A DNA stretch of 64,000 nucleotides from Alphaproteobacteria bacterium 46_93_T64 (GCA_002163135.1 MAAN01000025.1:62001-126000); one strand, 5' to 3'. Positions 44,551 through 54,051 are shown, numbered from the stretch's first letter. The notes: generated by a model from the letters alone, not told the origin. Program-made: numbers and translations.

Positions 44551-45477
44551 TTTAACAATTCCATTGCGAATATTCGGGGCTTGGCTTTGAGGCGAAACAA
44601 ATGCCTGTCTGAAGTAATCACTGAGCACAGTTTGAGCGTGATTGAACTCTAGCCCACGCCTCCAGGCGAGACCAACATCCATACTGGGAATTTCATATTC
44701 TGTTTGGACAGTGCTTATTCGTTTTCCTTCCAGTGACCAAGGGCGGTAGACCATATCAGATAGAATTGTAACGCCCTGATTATTTGCAACCATTGACCGA
44801 ACAGCTTCGACAGATGAGGTTCTGAGTTTTACCTTTGGTTGAAAATTTGTCAGGCCCCAGTATTGCATTGTGGTATGAGCCGCTTCGTCAATCGTCAGCA
44901 TGATATAATCTTCTTCCGCGATTTCCTCAAAATGTACTTTTCCCTGCCGCGATAAAGGATTGCTATGCGAAGCCCATAACCTGCGTGTTGAGCGTAACAG
45001 GGTTTCTGATTCCAATTCAGGATTATTCAAGTTTGAGGTGAGAACCATCGCCATATCAAAACGGTTGGCAAGAAGACCTTCTTCAATGCTTTCTCGGCTT
45101 AACTCATGCAGTTTTATTTCAAGATTTGGATGCAGATGGGATAATCGGTCCAGATGATAGGGTAGAAAATATCCAAGGACTGTGTAAGTCGCGGCAAGAG
45201 AAATAACGCCGCCTGCAGAAGACTTCTTTTGCGTAAGCTTTTTTGCTTCTTCTACTTTTTCCAAAATTTCATAGGAAGAGGATAAAAATTCGCGACCTGC
45301 ATCCGTGAGTTCCATGCCATGAGCGGAGCGCCGAAATAATTCGGTACCTAAAATTGTTTCAAGTTCTTTGATCGCACTAGTGACGGATGATTGGGAAATC
45401 GACAATACAGTTGCCGCGCGACTGACTTGTCCTGACTCTGCGGTCGCCACAAAGTATTTTAAGTGTCTTAAGTTCAT
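44545..45477 (-). CDS. LysR-family regulator of the pxp-type operon
   Basis: This 310-residue LysR protein has an N-terminal HTH (MNLRHLKYFVATAESGQVSR, SISQSSVTSAIKELE) and a LysR substrate domain (about 90-295). It is divergent from the pxpA-type gene with a 232-base shared regulatory region, so it probably controls that operon in response to its substrate. Confidence 0.92.
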   Translation of the reverse strand: MNLRHLKYFVATAESGQVSRAATVLSISQSSVTSAIKELETILGTELFRRSAHGMELTDAGREFLSSSYEILEKVEEAKKLTQKKSSAGGVISLAATYTVLGYFLPYHLDRLSHLHPNLEIKLHELSRESIEEGLLANRFDMAMVLTSNLNNPELESETLLRSTRRLWASHSNPLSRQGKVHFEEIAEEDYIMLTIDEAAHTTMQYWGLTNFQPKVKLRTSSVEAVRSMVANNQGVTILSDMVYRPWSLEGKRISTVQTEYEIPSMDVGLAWRRGLEFNHAQTVLSDYFRQAFVSPQSQAPNIRNGIVKI

Positions 45478-45709
45478 GCCGTTGAGCTCCTAGATCATAG
45501 AACGTTGGTTTTTATTATTTAATTTTTCGATAATGCATAATGATAAATCAAATAATCTAAAATATGAAAAACAAAATATAGAGGGTTTGTCTGGCATTTA
45601 TCTAAACTGTATCGGAAAAGTTGATATTGCAATAACGAATTTTAGAATTTTACAAGATGCCAACGGGTCTGCCACTGTTTGTGAAACCAGAATACTAGGA
45701 AGGTCCGGA

Positions 45710-46495
45710 ATGCGTGACATCGTTGATTTGAATTGTGATATGGGCGAAGGATTTGGCCAGTGGACGTTAGGAGAAGCGCCTGATGAAGAAATCATGGCAC
45801 TGATCAGTTCAGCAAATATCGCAGCAGGATTTCACGCTGGAGATCCCAACTCCATGGATAGAGTTGTGAGGCTGGCCCAAAATTATGGTGTCGGGTTAGG
45901 GGCGCATCCCGGTTACCACGATCTGAGGGGTTTCGGACGGCGACATATTCAAATGAATCCCGAAGAACTGATAAACGACATTTTGTATCAGGTTGGTGCT
46001 TTGAGAGAATTTGGTCGTCGGTATGGCACTACGCTGCAACACATCAAGTTGCATGGCGCCTTGTATATGGAAGCGGCAAAGAATGAGAAGTTGTCCCAAC
46101 TGTTAATAGATACGCTTCAGAAAACCTCCCCTGATGTGATCATCTTTTGCATGGGCATGTCGAAGACTTACGATGTGGCCAAACGAAATGGATATGCGGT
46201 TATTCGAGAATTTTATGCAGACCGCGACTATGCCAAAAGCGGATCCATCGTTTTCAAACGTCAAGTTAACCGCCCTGATCCAAAAGCAATTGCACAAAAA
46301 TGCGTTCGGGCTTGCCAGGAAGGTAAGGTCACAACAGTGGATGGAGAGGATATCGACATCGACTTTGAATCAATTTGCTTTCATTCAGACACCCCGGGAG
46401 CTTTGGCTGTCGGTACCGCAATTCGTCAAGCGCTGATCGACAATGGTATTTCAATCGTCCCTGCAGCAACAGTTCTCCAACACGGTACTCTTTAA
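45710..46495 (+). CDS. pxpA: PxpA / LamB-YcsF family protein
   Basis: This 261-residue LamB/YcsF protein has [13 protein letters not shown] at the N-terminus, then [35 protein letters not shown] and REFYADRDY, all family hallmarks. In E. coli-type PxpABC it acts with PxpB and PxpC to hydrolyse 5-oxoproline using ATP. Start at the ATG behind AGGAAGG; an open frame runs 59 codons upstream without ribosome site. First gene of a five-enzyme operon that also has a biotin carrier and carboxylase. Confidence 0.93.
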   Translation: MRDIVDLNCDMGEGFGQWTLGEAPDEEIMALISSANIAAGFHAGDPNSMDRVVRLAQNYGVGLGAHPGYHDLRGFGRRHIQMNPEELINDILYQVGALREFGRRYGTTLQHIKLHGALYMEAAKNEKLSQLLIDTLQKTSPDVIIFCMGMSKTYDVAKRNGYAVIREFYADRDYAKSGSIVFKRQVNRPDPKAIAQKCVRACQEGKVTTVDGEDIDIDFESICFHSDTPGALAVGTAIRQALIDNGISIVPAATVLQHGTL

Positions 46496-46505
46496 GGATA
46501 AAAAT

Positions 46506-46742
46506 ATGGCAAATATTCAATCACCGCTGCCCGGGACTTTCTACCAGAAACCTTCACCTGAAGAAGCCCCGTACAAATCAAACGGGGACTCGGTGAATAT
46601 CGGAGATACAATTGGTTTGGTCGAAGTGATGAAAACCTTCATCGAGGTAAAATCTGACATCAGAGGAACCTTTTCGGAGTATCTCGCGGTTGATGCTGCC
46701 CCGATACAGGCTGGAGACTTTCTTGCAGAGCTGATGGCCTGA
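46506..46742 (+). CDS. Short biotin carboxyl carrier protein
   Basis: This 78-residue biotinyl domain has the attachment motif EVMKTF (Lys43), where the usual EAMKM has changed to EVMKT, as in carriers of non-acetyl-CoA carboxylases. The N-terminal linker of AccB is missing. It lies 10 bases after pxpA and just before a biotin carboxylase. Confidence 0.92.
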   Translation: MANIQSPLPGTFYQKPSPEEAPYKSNGDSVNIGDTIGLVEVMKTFIEVKSDIRGTFSEYLAVDAAPIQAGDFLAELMA

Positions 46743-46745
46743 CAG

Positions 46746-48131
46746 ATGAACATTAACCGCCTATTCATTGCAAACAGAGGCGAGATTGCAGTCCGAATAA
46801 TCAAAGCTGCAAATGCTCTGGGTGTGAAAACGATCCAAGCTTTCTCAGAAGCTGACAAAGACATGCTTTCTGTCCGTTTGGCGGATGAATCAATTTGCAT
46901 AGGTCCCGCATCCGCATCGGCTTCTTATCTGGATATTAATGCAGTTGTGAGTGCTGCGGTTCGTATGAAAGCAGATGCTGTTCATCCGGGCTACGGCTTT
47001 TTAGCCGAGAACGCTGATTTTGCAAAAGCCGTTAAAGACGCGGGCATGATTTTTGTTGGTCCTGACGCTGAAACAATTGAACGGATGGGGGATAAAGTCT
47101 CTGCCCGGCAAGTTGCAGAAGCCGCTGGCGTACCAGTTGTTCCTGGCTCCAAAGGGCGCGTTGAGTCAACTGATGATGCAGCCAAGATTGCAAAGACTAT
47201 CGGATATCCGGTGATGATCAAAGCGGCAGCTGGCGGCGGGGGTCGGGGTATTCGCATCGCGCAAAATGAAGAAGAATTACGAAACTTTGCGCCGCAGGCA
47301 CAGGCTGAAGCTCTTGCTGCATTTGGTGACGGTGGTTTGTATCTGGAAAGAGCCATTAGATCTCCACGTCATATTGAAGTTCAAATCCTGGGGGATGGTG
47401 TGAACGCCATTCACTGTTTTGAGCGAGAATGTTCGCTACAACGAAGACGCCAAAAAGTCTGGGAAGAGGCGGGAGCCGTTAATTTGAAAAAGGCCACGGT
47501 AGCGCATCTTTGTCAGGCTGCTGTGGATTTGGCTAAAGCCGTGCAGTATCGCGGTGCTGGTACGATTGAGTATTTGTATGATGATGATACAGGTGAGTTT
47601 TACTTCATAGAAATGAACACGCGGATCCAGGTTGAGCATACGGTCAGTGAAATGATCACTGGAATTGATCTGGTTCAGGAGATGATCCGCATTGCAGGCG
47701 GCGGAAAACTCAATCTTCGTCAGGATCAGATTATTCGCAATGGTCACGCCATTGAAGTGCGGATCAATGCAGAAGACCCCTTTATGCAGTTTATGCCATT
47801 TCCCGGAAAAGTTGGGACAATGAGTATCCCTAAGGGCGATGGTGTTCGCGTAGATCATTTCCTGTATGAGGGATATCAAATCCCCCCTTTCTATGACTCA
47901 TTACTCGGAAAATTGATCGTTCATGCGCCGTCGCGGGATGAAGCAATAAACAAATTGTTGGTAGCGTTGAAAGAGTTCCAGATTGGCGGCCTCAAGACAA
48001 CGATGCCTCTACATATTGCGCTGGCAAGTGATCGCGATGTACGGGCTGGAAAATTCCATACCCAGTGGCTGGAAGCCTGGTTGGCCGCAGGTAATTTGGA
48101 TGCCACTATGAGAGAGGGAGCGTTGCTTTGA
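46746..48131 (+). CDS. Biotin carboxylase (AccC-type)
   Basis: This 461-residue ATP-grasp biotin carboxylase has FIANRGEIAVRIIKAA, the glycine-rich KAAAGGGGRGIRIA, ERECSLQRRRQKVWEEAGA, and EMNTRIQVEHTVSEMITGIDLV with the catalytic Arg. It charges the biotin carrier with CO2. Being inside the pxp-type operon, it probably serves that system rather than fatty-acid synthesis. The start is four bases after the carrier stop; it overlaps the next gene by four bases. Confidence 0.94.
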   Translation: MNINRLFIANRGEIAVRIIKAANALGVKTIQAFSEADKDMLSVRLADESICIGPASASASYLDINAVVSAAVRMKADAVHPGYGFLAENADFAKAVKDAGMIFVGPDAETIERMGDKVSARQVAEAAGVPVVPGSKGRVESTDDAAKIAKTIGYPVMIKAAAGGGGRGIRIAQNEEELRNFAPQAQAEALAAFGDGGLYLERAIRSPRHIEVQILGDGVNAIHCFERECSLQRRRQKVWEEAGAVNLKKATVAHLCQAAVDLAKAVQYRGAGTIEYLYDDDTGEFYFIEMNTRIQVEHTVSEMITGIDLVQEMIRIAGGGKLNLRQDQIIRNGHAIEVRINAEDPFMQFMPFPGKVGTMSIPKGDGVRVDHFLYEGYQIPPFYDSLLGKLIVHAPSRDEAINKLLVALKEFQIGGLKTTMPLHIALASDRDVRAGKFHTQWLEAWLAAGNLDATMREGALL

Positions 48132-49003
48132 AAACAAGATACACATTCGGCGGCGACGAGCATATTTATGTGGAAATGGATGAAGAGATGTCTCTGGACG
48201 CCTTCTTCAAAAGTCTTTCCATGAGTACGGAAGTTCGGAAGGCGAATATTTCGGGAGTAACCGAGATATGCCCTGCGAATGCGTCGTTTCAAGTCAAATT
48301 TAACCCGGATGTCATTCATCCTGATGATATGATGAAGAAACTGAAAGAACTGGAACATCTGGCCGAAAATGCAGAAAAGCGGCTGGAAACACGGATTGTT
48401 GAAATTCCGGTTTATTATCAGGATCCCTGGACTCATGAGACAGTTATGCGGTTCCGCGAACGCCATCAGGATCCAAGCGGGACTGATTTGGAATATGCCG
48501 CATCAATAAATGGATTTGACAGCGTAGAAGCCTTTATCGAAGCACATCACTCTCAGCCCTGGTTTGTATCTATGGTCGGATTTGTTTCCGGATTACCTTT
48601 CCTCTACCAACTTGTTGAAAAAGAGAAACAATTACAGGTACCGAAATACTTAAGCCCGAGAACAGACACGCCAAAATTGACGGTGGGATATGGTGGCTGT
48701 TTCTCGTGTATCTATTCGGTTCGGGGAGCTGGCGGTTATCAAATGTTTGGCATAACGCCCATGCCCATTTTTGATCCTGAACAGAAAGTCTCCTATCTTT
48801 CCGATTTCATGGTTTTTTTCAAACCCGGTGACATCGTTAAATGGAACCCAATTGACCGGGCAGAATATGACCGGATTGTCAATGAAGTGGCAGCTGGTAC
48901 GTATGTGCCAAAAATCGCAAATGTCTCCTTTGATCTTAATGAATTCAACGAAGATATTCCCAAATCAAATGCTAAGCTGATGGAGGCCCTCCATGGCGCT
49001 TAA
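48128..49003 (+). CDS. pxpB: PxpB-like (KipI / carboxyltransferase subunit 1)
   Basis: This 291-residue protein of the KipI/allophanate hydrolase subunit 1 family is recognised by RIVEIPVYYQDP, MVGFVSGLPFLYQL, and the loop KLTVGYGGCFSCIYSVRGAGGYQMFG. Typical PxpB is about 220 residues; the family core (SPGGWQLIG-like) is diverged to GAGGYQMFG and there is an extra insertion around residues 95-140. Such a divergent form next to a biotin carboxylase suggests a carboxyltransferase for a substrate other than 5-oxoproline. Confidence 0.85.
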   Translation: MKTRYTFGGDEHIYVEMDEEMSLDAFFKSLSMSTEVRKANISGVTEICPANASFQVKFNPDVIHPDDMMKKLKELEHLAENAEKRLETRIVEIPVYYQDPWTHETVMRFRERHQDPSGTDLEYAASINGFDSVEAFIEAHHSQPWFVSMVGFVSGLPFLYQLVEKEKQLQVPKYLSPRTDTPKLTVGYGGCFSCIYSVRGAGGYQMFGITPMPIFDPEQKVSYLSDFMVFFKPGDIVKWNPIDRAEYDRIVNEVAAGTYVPKIANVSFDLNEFNEDIPKSNAKLMEALHGA

Positions 49004-49964
49004 AATTCTTAACTCTGGACTGTCAACAAGCATACAGGACCTGGGGCGACCCGGATATTTTCATATTGGCATTCCTATTGGTGGGGCTATGGATCGGCTT
49101 GCATTGCAATCGGCAAATATGCTTGTTGGGAATGATGCCGGGGCGGCAGGACTCGAAGCCGTGTTTATGGGCCCAGAAATCGAATTTACTCAAGATGCCT
49201 CAATTGCTGTTACGGGGGCCGATATTCCCATCAAACTGGACGGAGAGCTTCGAGAGGCCTGGAAATCGTTTAATGTAAAGGCTGGCCAAAAGCTGAGTTT
49301 CGATTTTCTGAAAACAGGGGCCCGTATCTATATTGCGATCTCCGGTGGGATCGATACACCAATCGCATTGGGAAGTCGCTCAACTTATACAATCGGTGCA
49401 CTGGGCGGCTTTGAGGGCCGTAACCTCGCTGCTGGAGATGAAGTGCCAATAGGGAATGGTAGGCTTGTTCCTGAAGGCCGAACAGTTCCTGAGGCCCTGA
49501 GGCGGATGCCGGAAAGCTCTGCTGAACTTCGCGTCTTACCGGGTCTGTATTGGCACCGGATCACTGAGCAGTCAGGAAAGAATTTTTTCGACGACGAATG
49601 GAAAGTTGCACCGGAGGCCGACCGTATGGGTTACCGCTTCAGAGGCGGGAGGCCACTTGACTTTGTCGATCGTAATCAGCCATTTGGCGCAGGCTCGGAT
49701 CCATCAAATATCGTTGATGGATGTTATTCCTACGGGTCAATACAAGTGCCTGGCGGAACCGAGCCAATCATACTTCACCGGGATGCGGTTTCCGGAGGTG
49801 GCTATTTCACCTTGGGAGCAATTATTTCAGCCGACATGGATTTTGTCGGGCAACTGCAACCCCATACATCGGTTCGATTTAGACGCGTTGATATGAAAGA
49901 AGCTTTGTCCGCACGTAAAGAGAGAAAAGACATACTGACTAAAATCACAGAAGCGCTCGCCTAA
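48993..49964 (+). CDS. pxpC: PxpC-like (carboxyltransferase subunit 2)
   Basis: This 323-residue biotin-dependent carboxyltransferase family protein (allophanate hydrolase subunit 2 / KipA) has STSIQDLGRPGYFHIGIPIGG at the start, AISGGIDTPIALGSRSTYTIGALGG in the middle, and GGTEPIILHRDAVSGGGYFTLG near the end. It overlaps PxpB by 11 bases. With PxpB it resembles the carboxyltransferase half of urea carboxylase. Confidence 0.9.
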   Translation: MALKILNSGLSTSIQDLGRPGYFHIGIPIGGAMDRLALQSANMLVGNDAGAAGLEAVFMGPEIEFTQDASIAVTGADIPIKLDGELREAWKSFNVKAGQKLSFDFLKTGARIYIAISGGIDTPIALGSRSTYTIGALGGFEGRNLAAGDEVPIGNGRLVPEGRTVPEALRRMPESSAELRVLPGLYWHRITEQSGKNFFDDEWKVAPEADRMGYRFRGGRPLDFVDRNQPFGAGSDPSNIVDGCYSYGSIQVPGGTEPIILHRDAVSGGGYFTLGAIISADMDFVGQLQPHTSVRFRRVDMKEALSARKERKDILTKITEALA

Positions 49965-50019
49965 GAAGCGTCCCAATTTCCACACCGTATTTTCCCAACT
50001 GACAGAGGAGATCAGAACG

Positions 50020-51093
50020 ATGAGACTTGCCCTAAAAACAACCCTGCTAACGGGTGCAGCGCTATTGTTGCCAACAATCGGTAACGCAGCCGACGCTTGG
50101 TATCCGTATACTGCAGAAGCAGTAAATCCCGCTTTCTCAAGCGACGGAGCCAGCAGTAAAATTGTTTATAATCCACTCGAAAAAACGGAAAAAGCATGGA
50201 ATATCTGCGTTTCTTTTCCGCATATGAAAGATGCCTACTGGTTAGGCGTTGATTATGGTGTTGCGGATGAAGCCGCACGACTAGGTGTCAAAATGAACCT
50301 GGTTGAAGCTGGCGGATATACAGAACTGAACAAGCAGATAAGTCAAATTGAGGATTGTGTTGCAGGGGGAGCAAATGCAGTTGTGATTGGTGCGATTTCT
50401 TATGATGGCCTCAATAATGTGATCGGAGAAATAAAAGCAAAAGGTATTCCGGTTATTGATCTAGTGAACGGCGTGTCGTCTAAGGATATTTCCGCCAAGT
50501 CGCTCGTCTCATTTCGCACTATGGGATACGAAACAGGGGCCTATCTCGCGGCCAAGCATAAAGCAGGTACAACTCCTGTAAAAGTTGGATGGTTCCCTGG
50601 ACCTGCGGGCGCTGGTTGGGTTGAAGCGGCCCACTCAGGCTTTATGGATGCTGTAAAAGGCTCCGCCGTACAGGTTCTCGAGCCTCGCTTCGGCGATACA
50701 GGCAAAGAAACCCAGTTGAAGCTTGTTGAAGATGTTCTACAGGCCAATCCTGATGTTCGGTATATCGCCGGCACAGCCGTGACTGCAGAAGCGGCGCAGG
50801 GTTTGATCCGTGAACGCGGGCTCAAGGGAAAAGTCGATTTGTTAGCGTTCTATATGACACCGGGTGTTTATACCGGGATCAAGCGCGGGTTTATCTTGGC
50901 TGCACCGGCAGACAGTATGGTGGTTCAGGGACGAATTGCGATCGATCAGGCTGTCCGTATTCTCGAAGGAAAAGAGTACGTGAAACATGTAGGACCGAAG
51001 ATTTTCGTCGTCGATCCACAAAACATCAATGATGTGTCACGTGCTAACATTCTTCCACCCGAAGGATATAAGCCTGTGTTCTCTGTTAAGTAA
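50020..51093 (+). CDS. TorT-like periplasmic sugar-type binding protein
   Basis: This 357-residue Peripla_BP (type 1) protein has a signal peptide (LALKTTLLTGAALLLPTIG, cleavage near GNAAD). The mid-region WNICVSFPHMKDAYWLGVDYGVADEA resembles TorT-type binding proteins. It is followed by an ATPase and permease of the ribose class, so here it is the receptor of an importer. TorT proper senses TMAO with a kinase, but no TorS partner is adjacent. The ligand is probably the substrate of the upstream carboxylase system. Confidence 0.88.
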   Translation: MRLALKTTLLTGAALLLPTIGNAADAWYPYTAEAVNPAFSSDGASSKIVYNPLEKTEKAWNICVSFPHMKDAYWLGVDYGVADEAARLGVKMNLVEAGGYTELNKQISQIEDCVAGGANAVVIGAISYDGLNNVIGEIKAKGIPVIDLVNGVSSKDISAKSLVSFRTMGYETGAYLAAKHKAGTTPVKVGWFPGPAGAGWVEAAHSGFMDAVKGSAVQVLEPRFGDTGKETQLKLVEDVLQANPDVRYIAGTAVTAEAAQGLIRERGLKGKVDLLAFYMTPGVYTGIKRGFILAAPADSMVVQGRIAIDQAVRILEGKEYVKHVGPKIFVVDPQNINDVSRANILPPEGYKPVFSVK

Positions 51094-51115
51094 CGGACAT
51101 CTCATAGAGGCTATT

Positions 51116-51147
51116 TGGGTTGGATATGCGCATGCGTATCCAGCCCA
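51116..51147 (+). promoter_or_regulatory. Intercistronic hairpin downstream of the binding-protein gene
   Basis: An 11-base stem TGGGTTGGATA / TATCCAGCCCA (one G-T pair) with a 10-base loop lies between the binding-protein stop and the ATPase start. No T-run follows, so it is not a terminator. Such hairpins protect the upstream message and raise binding-protein over ATPase levels. Confidence 0.7.
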
Positions 51148-51165
51148 CTTTCCTGGGAGGAAGAA

Positions 51166-52662
51166 TTGCTTATAGAAACGACAGGGCTCACGAAAAAATA
51201 TCCGGGAGTTTTGGCTCTTAATGGTGTCGATTTCAACTTGAAACGCGGCGAAGTCCATGTTTTGTTTGGTGAAAATGGGGCAGGAAAATCGACGCTGATT
51301 TCCATTCTAGCGGGTGCAATTACACCTTCGGACGGGAAGATTACAGTCGAGGGAGAAGTCGCGCATTTTAACTCAGTCGCTGAGGCTCAAGCTCATGGAA
51401 TATTTACTGTATTTCAAGAATTTTCTCTCATTCCAACTCTCACAGCGGCTCAGAATATCTTCTTGGGCTGGGAGCCGAAAATTGGGCCGTTTATCAACCA
51501 TCGGGAAATGCGTGAGCGTTCTCGTGAATTATTTGAAGAACTGGGATTTGACATTAATCCAGATGAAATTGTTGCACGCCTTTCAAGGGGGCAGCAACAG
51601 ATGGTTGAAATTACAAAAGCATTCCACGGTGATCTTTCCACTCTCATTTTGGATGAGCCAACAGCGTCACTGACAGACCAGGAAGTTGATCATCTTTTCG
51701 ACTTTATCAAATCGCTGCAGGCCCGCGGTGTCGGAATTATTTACATTTCCCACCGAATTCAGGAATTTGTTCGGATCGCAGATCGGGTAACCGTGCTGCG
51801 TGATGGGGCTAAGATTGGTACAGTTTCCATGAAGGAAACGGATGATAGCGCCTTGTTGGAGATGATGACAGGCCGCGTAATTTCTGAAATATACCCAAAG
51901 ATCAATCATAACCCTGGAGCGGAGATCTTAAGAGTAAATGACCTTAAGACAAATGGCGTTGAAGGTGTTTCTCTTTCTGTTCGAGCCGGTGAGGTATTGG
52001 GCGTGGCAGGGTTGGTTGGATCCGGAAAATCCCGCCTTTTCCGGGCAATAATGGGACTGACAGGCAAGCAATCGGGAAGTGTATATTTTAATAATCTGAA
52101 TATCAGTGCATTGCCAACAAGAAAAATTATCAAGATGGGCATGTATTATCTGTCACCAGATCGGAAAACAGAAGGTCTGGACCTTGCGAAAACGGCAACA
52201 GAGAACCTTGCGGTAAATTTGATTATGGGCGGATTAGCGAGCGGTCCCGCCGGATTTATCAACTGGGACGCAATCACATTGGAAAGCGGAAAAATTGCTG
52301 ACCGTGTTGAGCTGTCGTCATCCTACAGGATGAAACCGGTTTCTCAACTGTCGGGTGGTAACCAGCAAAAAGTGCTCTTTGCCAAGTGTTTTGGACAAGA
52401 TGTTGATTTGTACATCTTTGATGAGCCCACTGTCGGCGTCGATATGGGAACCCGGGTGGCGCTGTACTTGCTAATCAAACAACTGGCAGAGGCCGGTAAA
52501 GCCGTGATCGTGATTTCCTCGGACTTACCAGAGGTAATGAACCTTGCTCACAGACTTATTGTGCTGTCACGGGGACATATATCTGCTGAGCTGAGCGGCG
52601 ATGACATCGAAGAGGATCAAGTCCTCAAATATTTCTTTGAGGAAAATGGGACGGAACAATGA
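51166..52662 (+). CDS. Ribose-class ABC transporter ATPase (RbsA-like)
   Basis: This protein of about 498 residues has two ABC domains. The first has Walker A GENGAGKST, signature LSRGQQQ and LILDEPTASLT. The second has a changed Walker A (GLVGSGKSR), signature LSGGNQQK and IFDEPTVGVD. One canonical and one degenerate site is normal for RbsA/MglA. The start appears to be a TTG right after GGGAGGAAGAA. An earlier in-frame start at 51115 would read through the hairpin. It overlaps the permease by four bases. Confidence 0.91.
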   Translation: MLIETTGLTKKYPGVLALNGVDFNLKRGEVHVLFGENGAGKSTLISILAGAITPSDGKITVEGEVAHFNSVAEAQAHGIFTVFQEFSLIPTLTAAQNIFLGWEPKIGPFINHREMRERSRELFEELGFDINPDEIVARLSRGQQQMVEITKAFHGDLSTLILDEPTASLTDQEVDHLFDFIKSLQARGVGIIYISHRIQEFVRIADRVTVLRDGAKIGTVSMKETDDSALLEMMTGRVISEIYPKINHNPGAEILRVNDLKTNGVEGVSLSVRAGEVLGVAGLVGSGKSRLFRAIMGLTGKQSGSVYFNNLNISALPTRKIIKMGMYYLSPDRKTEGLDLAKTATENLAVNLIMGGLASGPAGFINWDAITLESGKIADRVELSSSYRMKPVSQLSGGNQQKVLFAKCFGQDVDLYIFDEPTVGVDMGTRVALYLLIKQLAEAGKAVIVISSDLPEVMNLAHRLIVLSRGHISAELSGDDIEEDQVLKYFFEENGTEQ

Positions 52663-53669
52663 AAGTTGCACAAATAAAAATTAATCCGGTAGGCCTAATC
52701 AGTCAGACTTTTATAAAAGTAGGCGTTCTACCTTTCTTCCTCATTGGCGCTTTGATTATCTTCACAGCATTGTCGCCCAAATTTCTGACAGCAGACAATT
52801 TCGTTAATGTAGCGCGTCAGTCGGTGTATTTAGTGCTGGTGTCTCTTGGGCAAATGCTGGTCTTGATTTCGGGTGGTTTCGATCTTTCGGTAGGAACCGC
52901 AATTGCTATCACCTCCGTCGTCTCTGCGACTGCTATGGTCTGGTTTTCAGGCATTTTTCCTGAAATGATATGGCTCGTAATACTATTAGGCGCACTCGTC
53001 GGATTGAGTTCAGCTTTTCTTGTCGGTTTGGTGAACGGGATCGGTGTTGCTTATTTCAGTGTATCACCCTTCATTATGACCTTGGGTGTTTCCTCCGTTG
53101 GGGCGGGACTAGCTCTTTTCCTAACCGGAGGCGTTCCGGTATCTGGTCTTCCGTTTGCGTTCGGTGATATTTTCGGATTTGGCCGAATATGGGGGATCCC
53201 AACTCCGGTTCTCATTGCGTTTGTTCTGATTGCTTTTATGTGGGTGCTCATGTCGCGAACGAGCCTTGGGACACAAGTGTATGCTGTGGGTGGGAACATC
53301 AAGGCAGCGCATCTTTCTGCGATCAATACCAAGCGTACTTTGTTGTTTACATACATAATCTGCTCCCTGATCGGATCCTTGACTGGCTTGTTGCTTACAG
53401 CGCGGGTTGAATCCGGTGAAGCCAATCTTGGTAGCACAATCGCTCTTGAATCAATTGCCGCCTGTGTGATTGCGGGCGTCTCTTTGCGAGGAGGCATCGG
53501 ACGGGTTGAAAGTGTTGTTCTCGGGGCGTTTTTCATTGTCCTCGCACAAAACGGTATGAACCTCGCTCAGATCAGTTCCTACATGCAGATGGTTTTGCTC
53601 GGACTAGTGCTCATACTTGCAGTTATTTTTGATCAGGTACGATACAAAATGATCATGGGTGGCAAGTAA
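52659..53669 (+). CDS. Ribose-class ABC transporter permease (RbsC-like)
   Basis: This 336-residue BPD_transp_2 permease has many transmembrane helices and the family motif GGFDLSVGTAIAITS, with ALESIAACVIAGVSLRGGIGR near the C-terminus. It completes the importer with the preceding ATPase and binding protein. Last gene of the second att segment; the right-end repeat begins about 100 bases downstream. Confidence 0.92.
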   Translation: MKVAQIKINPVGLISQTFIKVGVLPFFLIGALIIFTALSPKFLTADNFVNVARQSVYLVLVSLGQMLVLISGGFDLSVGTAIAITSVVSATAMVWFSGIFPEMIWLVILLGALVGLSSAFLVGLVNGIGVAYFSVSPFIMTLGVSSVGAGLALFLTGGVPVSGLPFAFGDIFGFGRIWGIPTPVLIAFVLIAFMWVLMSRTSLGTQVYAVGGNIKAAHLSAINTKRTLLFTYIICSLIGSLTGLLLTARVESGEANLGSTIALESIAACVIAGVSLRGGIGRVESVVLGAFFIVLAQNGMNLAQISSYMQMVLLGLVLILAVIFDQVRYKMIMGGK

Positions 53670-53764
53670 CCTAGATCTCTTTATAGGCGGCTCTGTTGGG
53701 AACAAATACTAACACTAATCATTAGGTGTACAATGTTGCCTCCGCCTTTTTTAGAATTGTTTTT

Positions 53765-53795
53765 TCAAATCCTAGTTTCTTGTTAAAGGGTAGAT
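53765..53795. repeat. Element right-end repeat, copy 2
   Basis: Identical over 31 bases to 39678-39708. Here the tRNA fragment joins directly after GGGTAGAT, whereas copy 1 has about 48 more bases, including a second GGTAGAT, before the tRNA fragment. A small deletion has occurred in one of them. Confidence 0.88.
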
Positions 53796-54050
53796 GCAGG
53801 TTCGAGTCCTGCTGGGGTCACCAGATCAAACCCTTGAAAACATAGACGTTTTCAAGGGTTTTTCTTTTATTCTCTCGTAAAACGCTGAAAAACCGTTCGT
53901 TTTGTTAAATGTTTGTTTTTATTGATTAATCCTGTTGAGTATTAGTGCGTATCATTTAGTAACGGGTAGATGGTGCCGGCCTTTGTTTCAAATTTGTTTT
54001 CCAGCTATCGTTGCGGTTTAGCAAAGTACCTAAGGCACGGCTCAAAACTA
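53796..54050. repeat. att direct repeat, copy C
   Basis: Begins at GCAGGTTCGAG of the tRNA T arm, continues through CCA, the terminator and the left-end sequence, then GGGTAGAT at 53964-53971, and leads into the integrase relic. It matches copy A over its whole length with scattered changes. It is attR of the second segment and the left end of a third, decayed element. Confidence 0.9.
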
Positions 54051-54051
54051 C

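Noticed and set aside
50020-51093. TorT sensor of a TMAO respiratory system
   Set aside because: No torS/torR or TMAO reductase gene is nearby, and the gene is followed by importer ATPase and permease genes, so an import role fits better.
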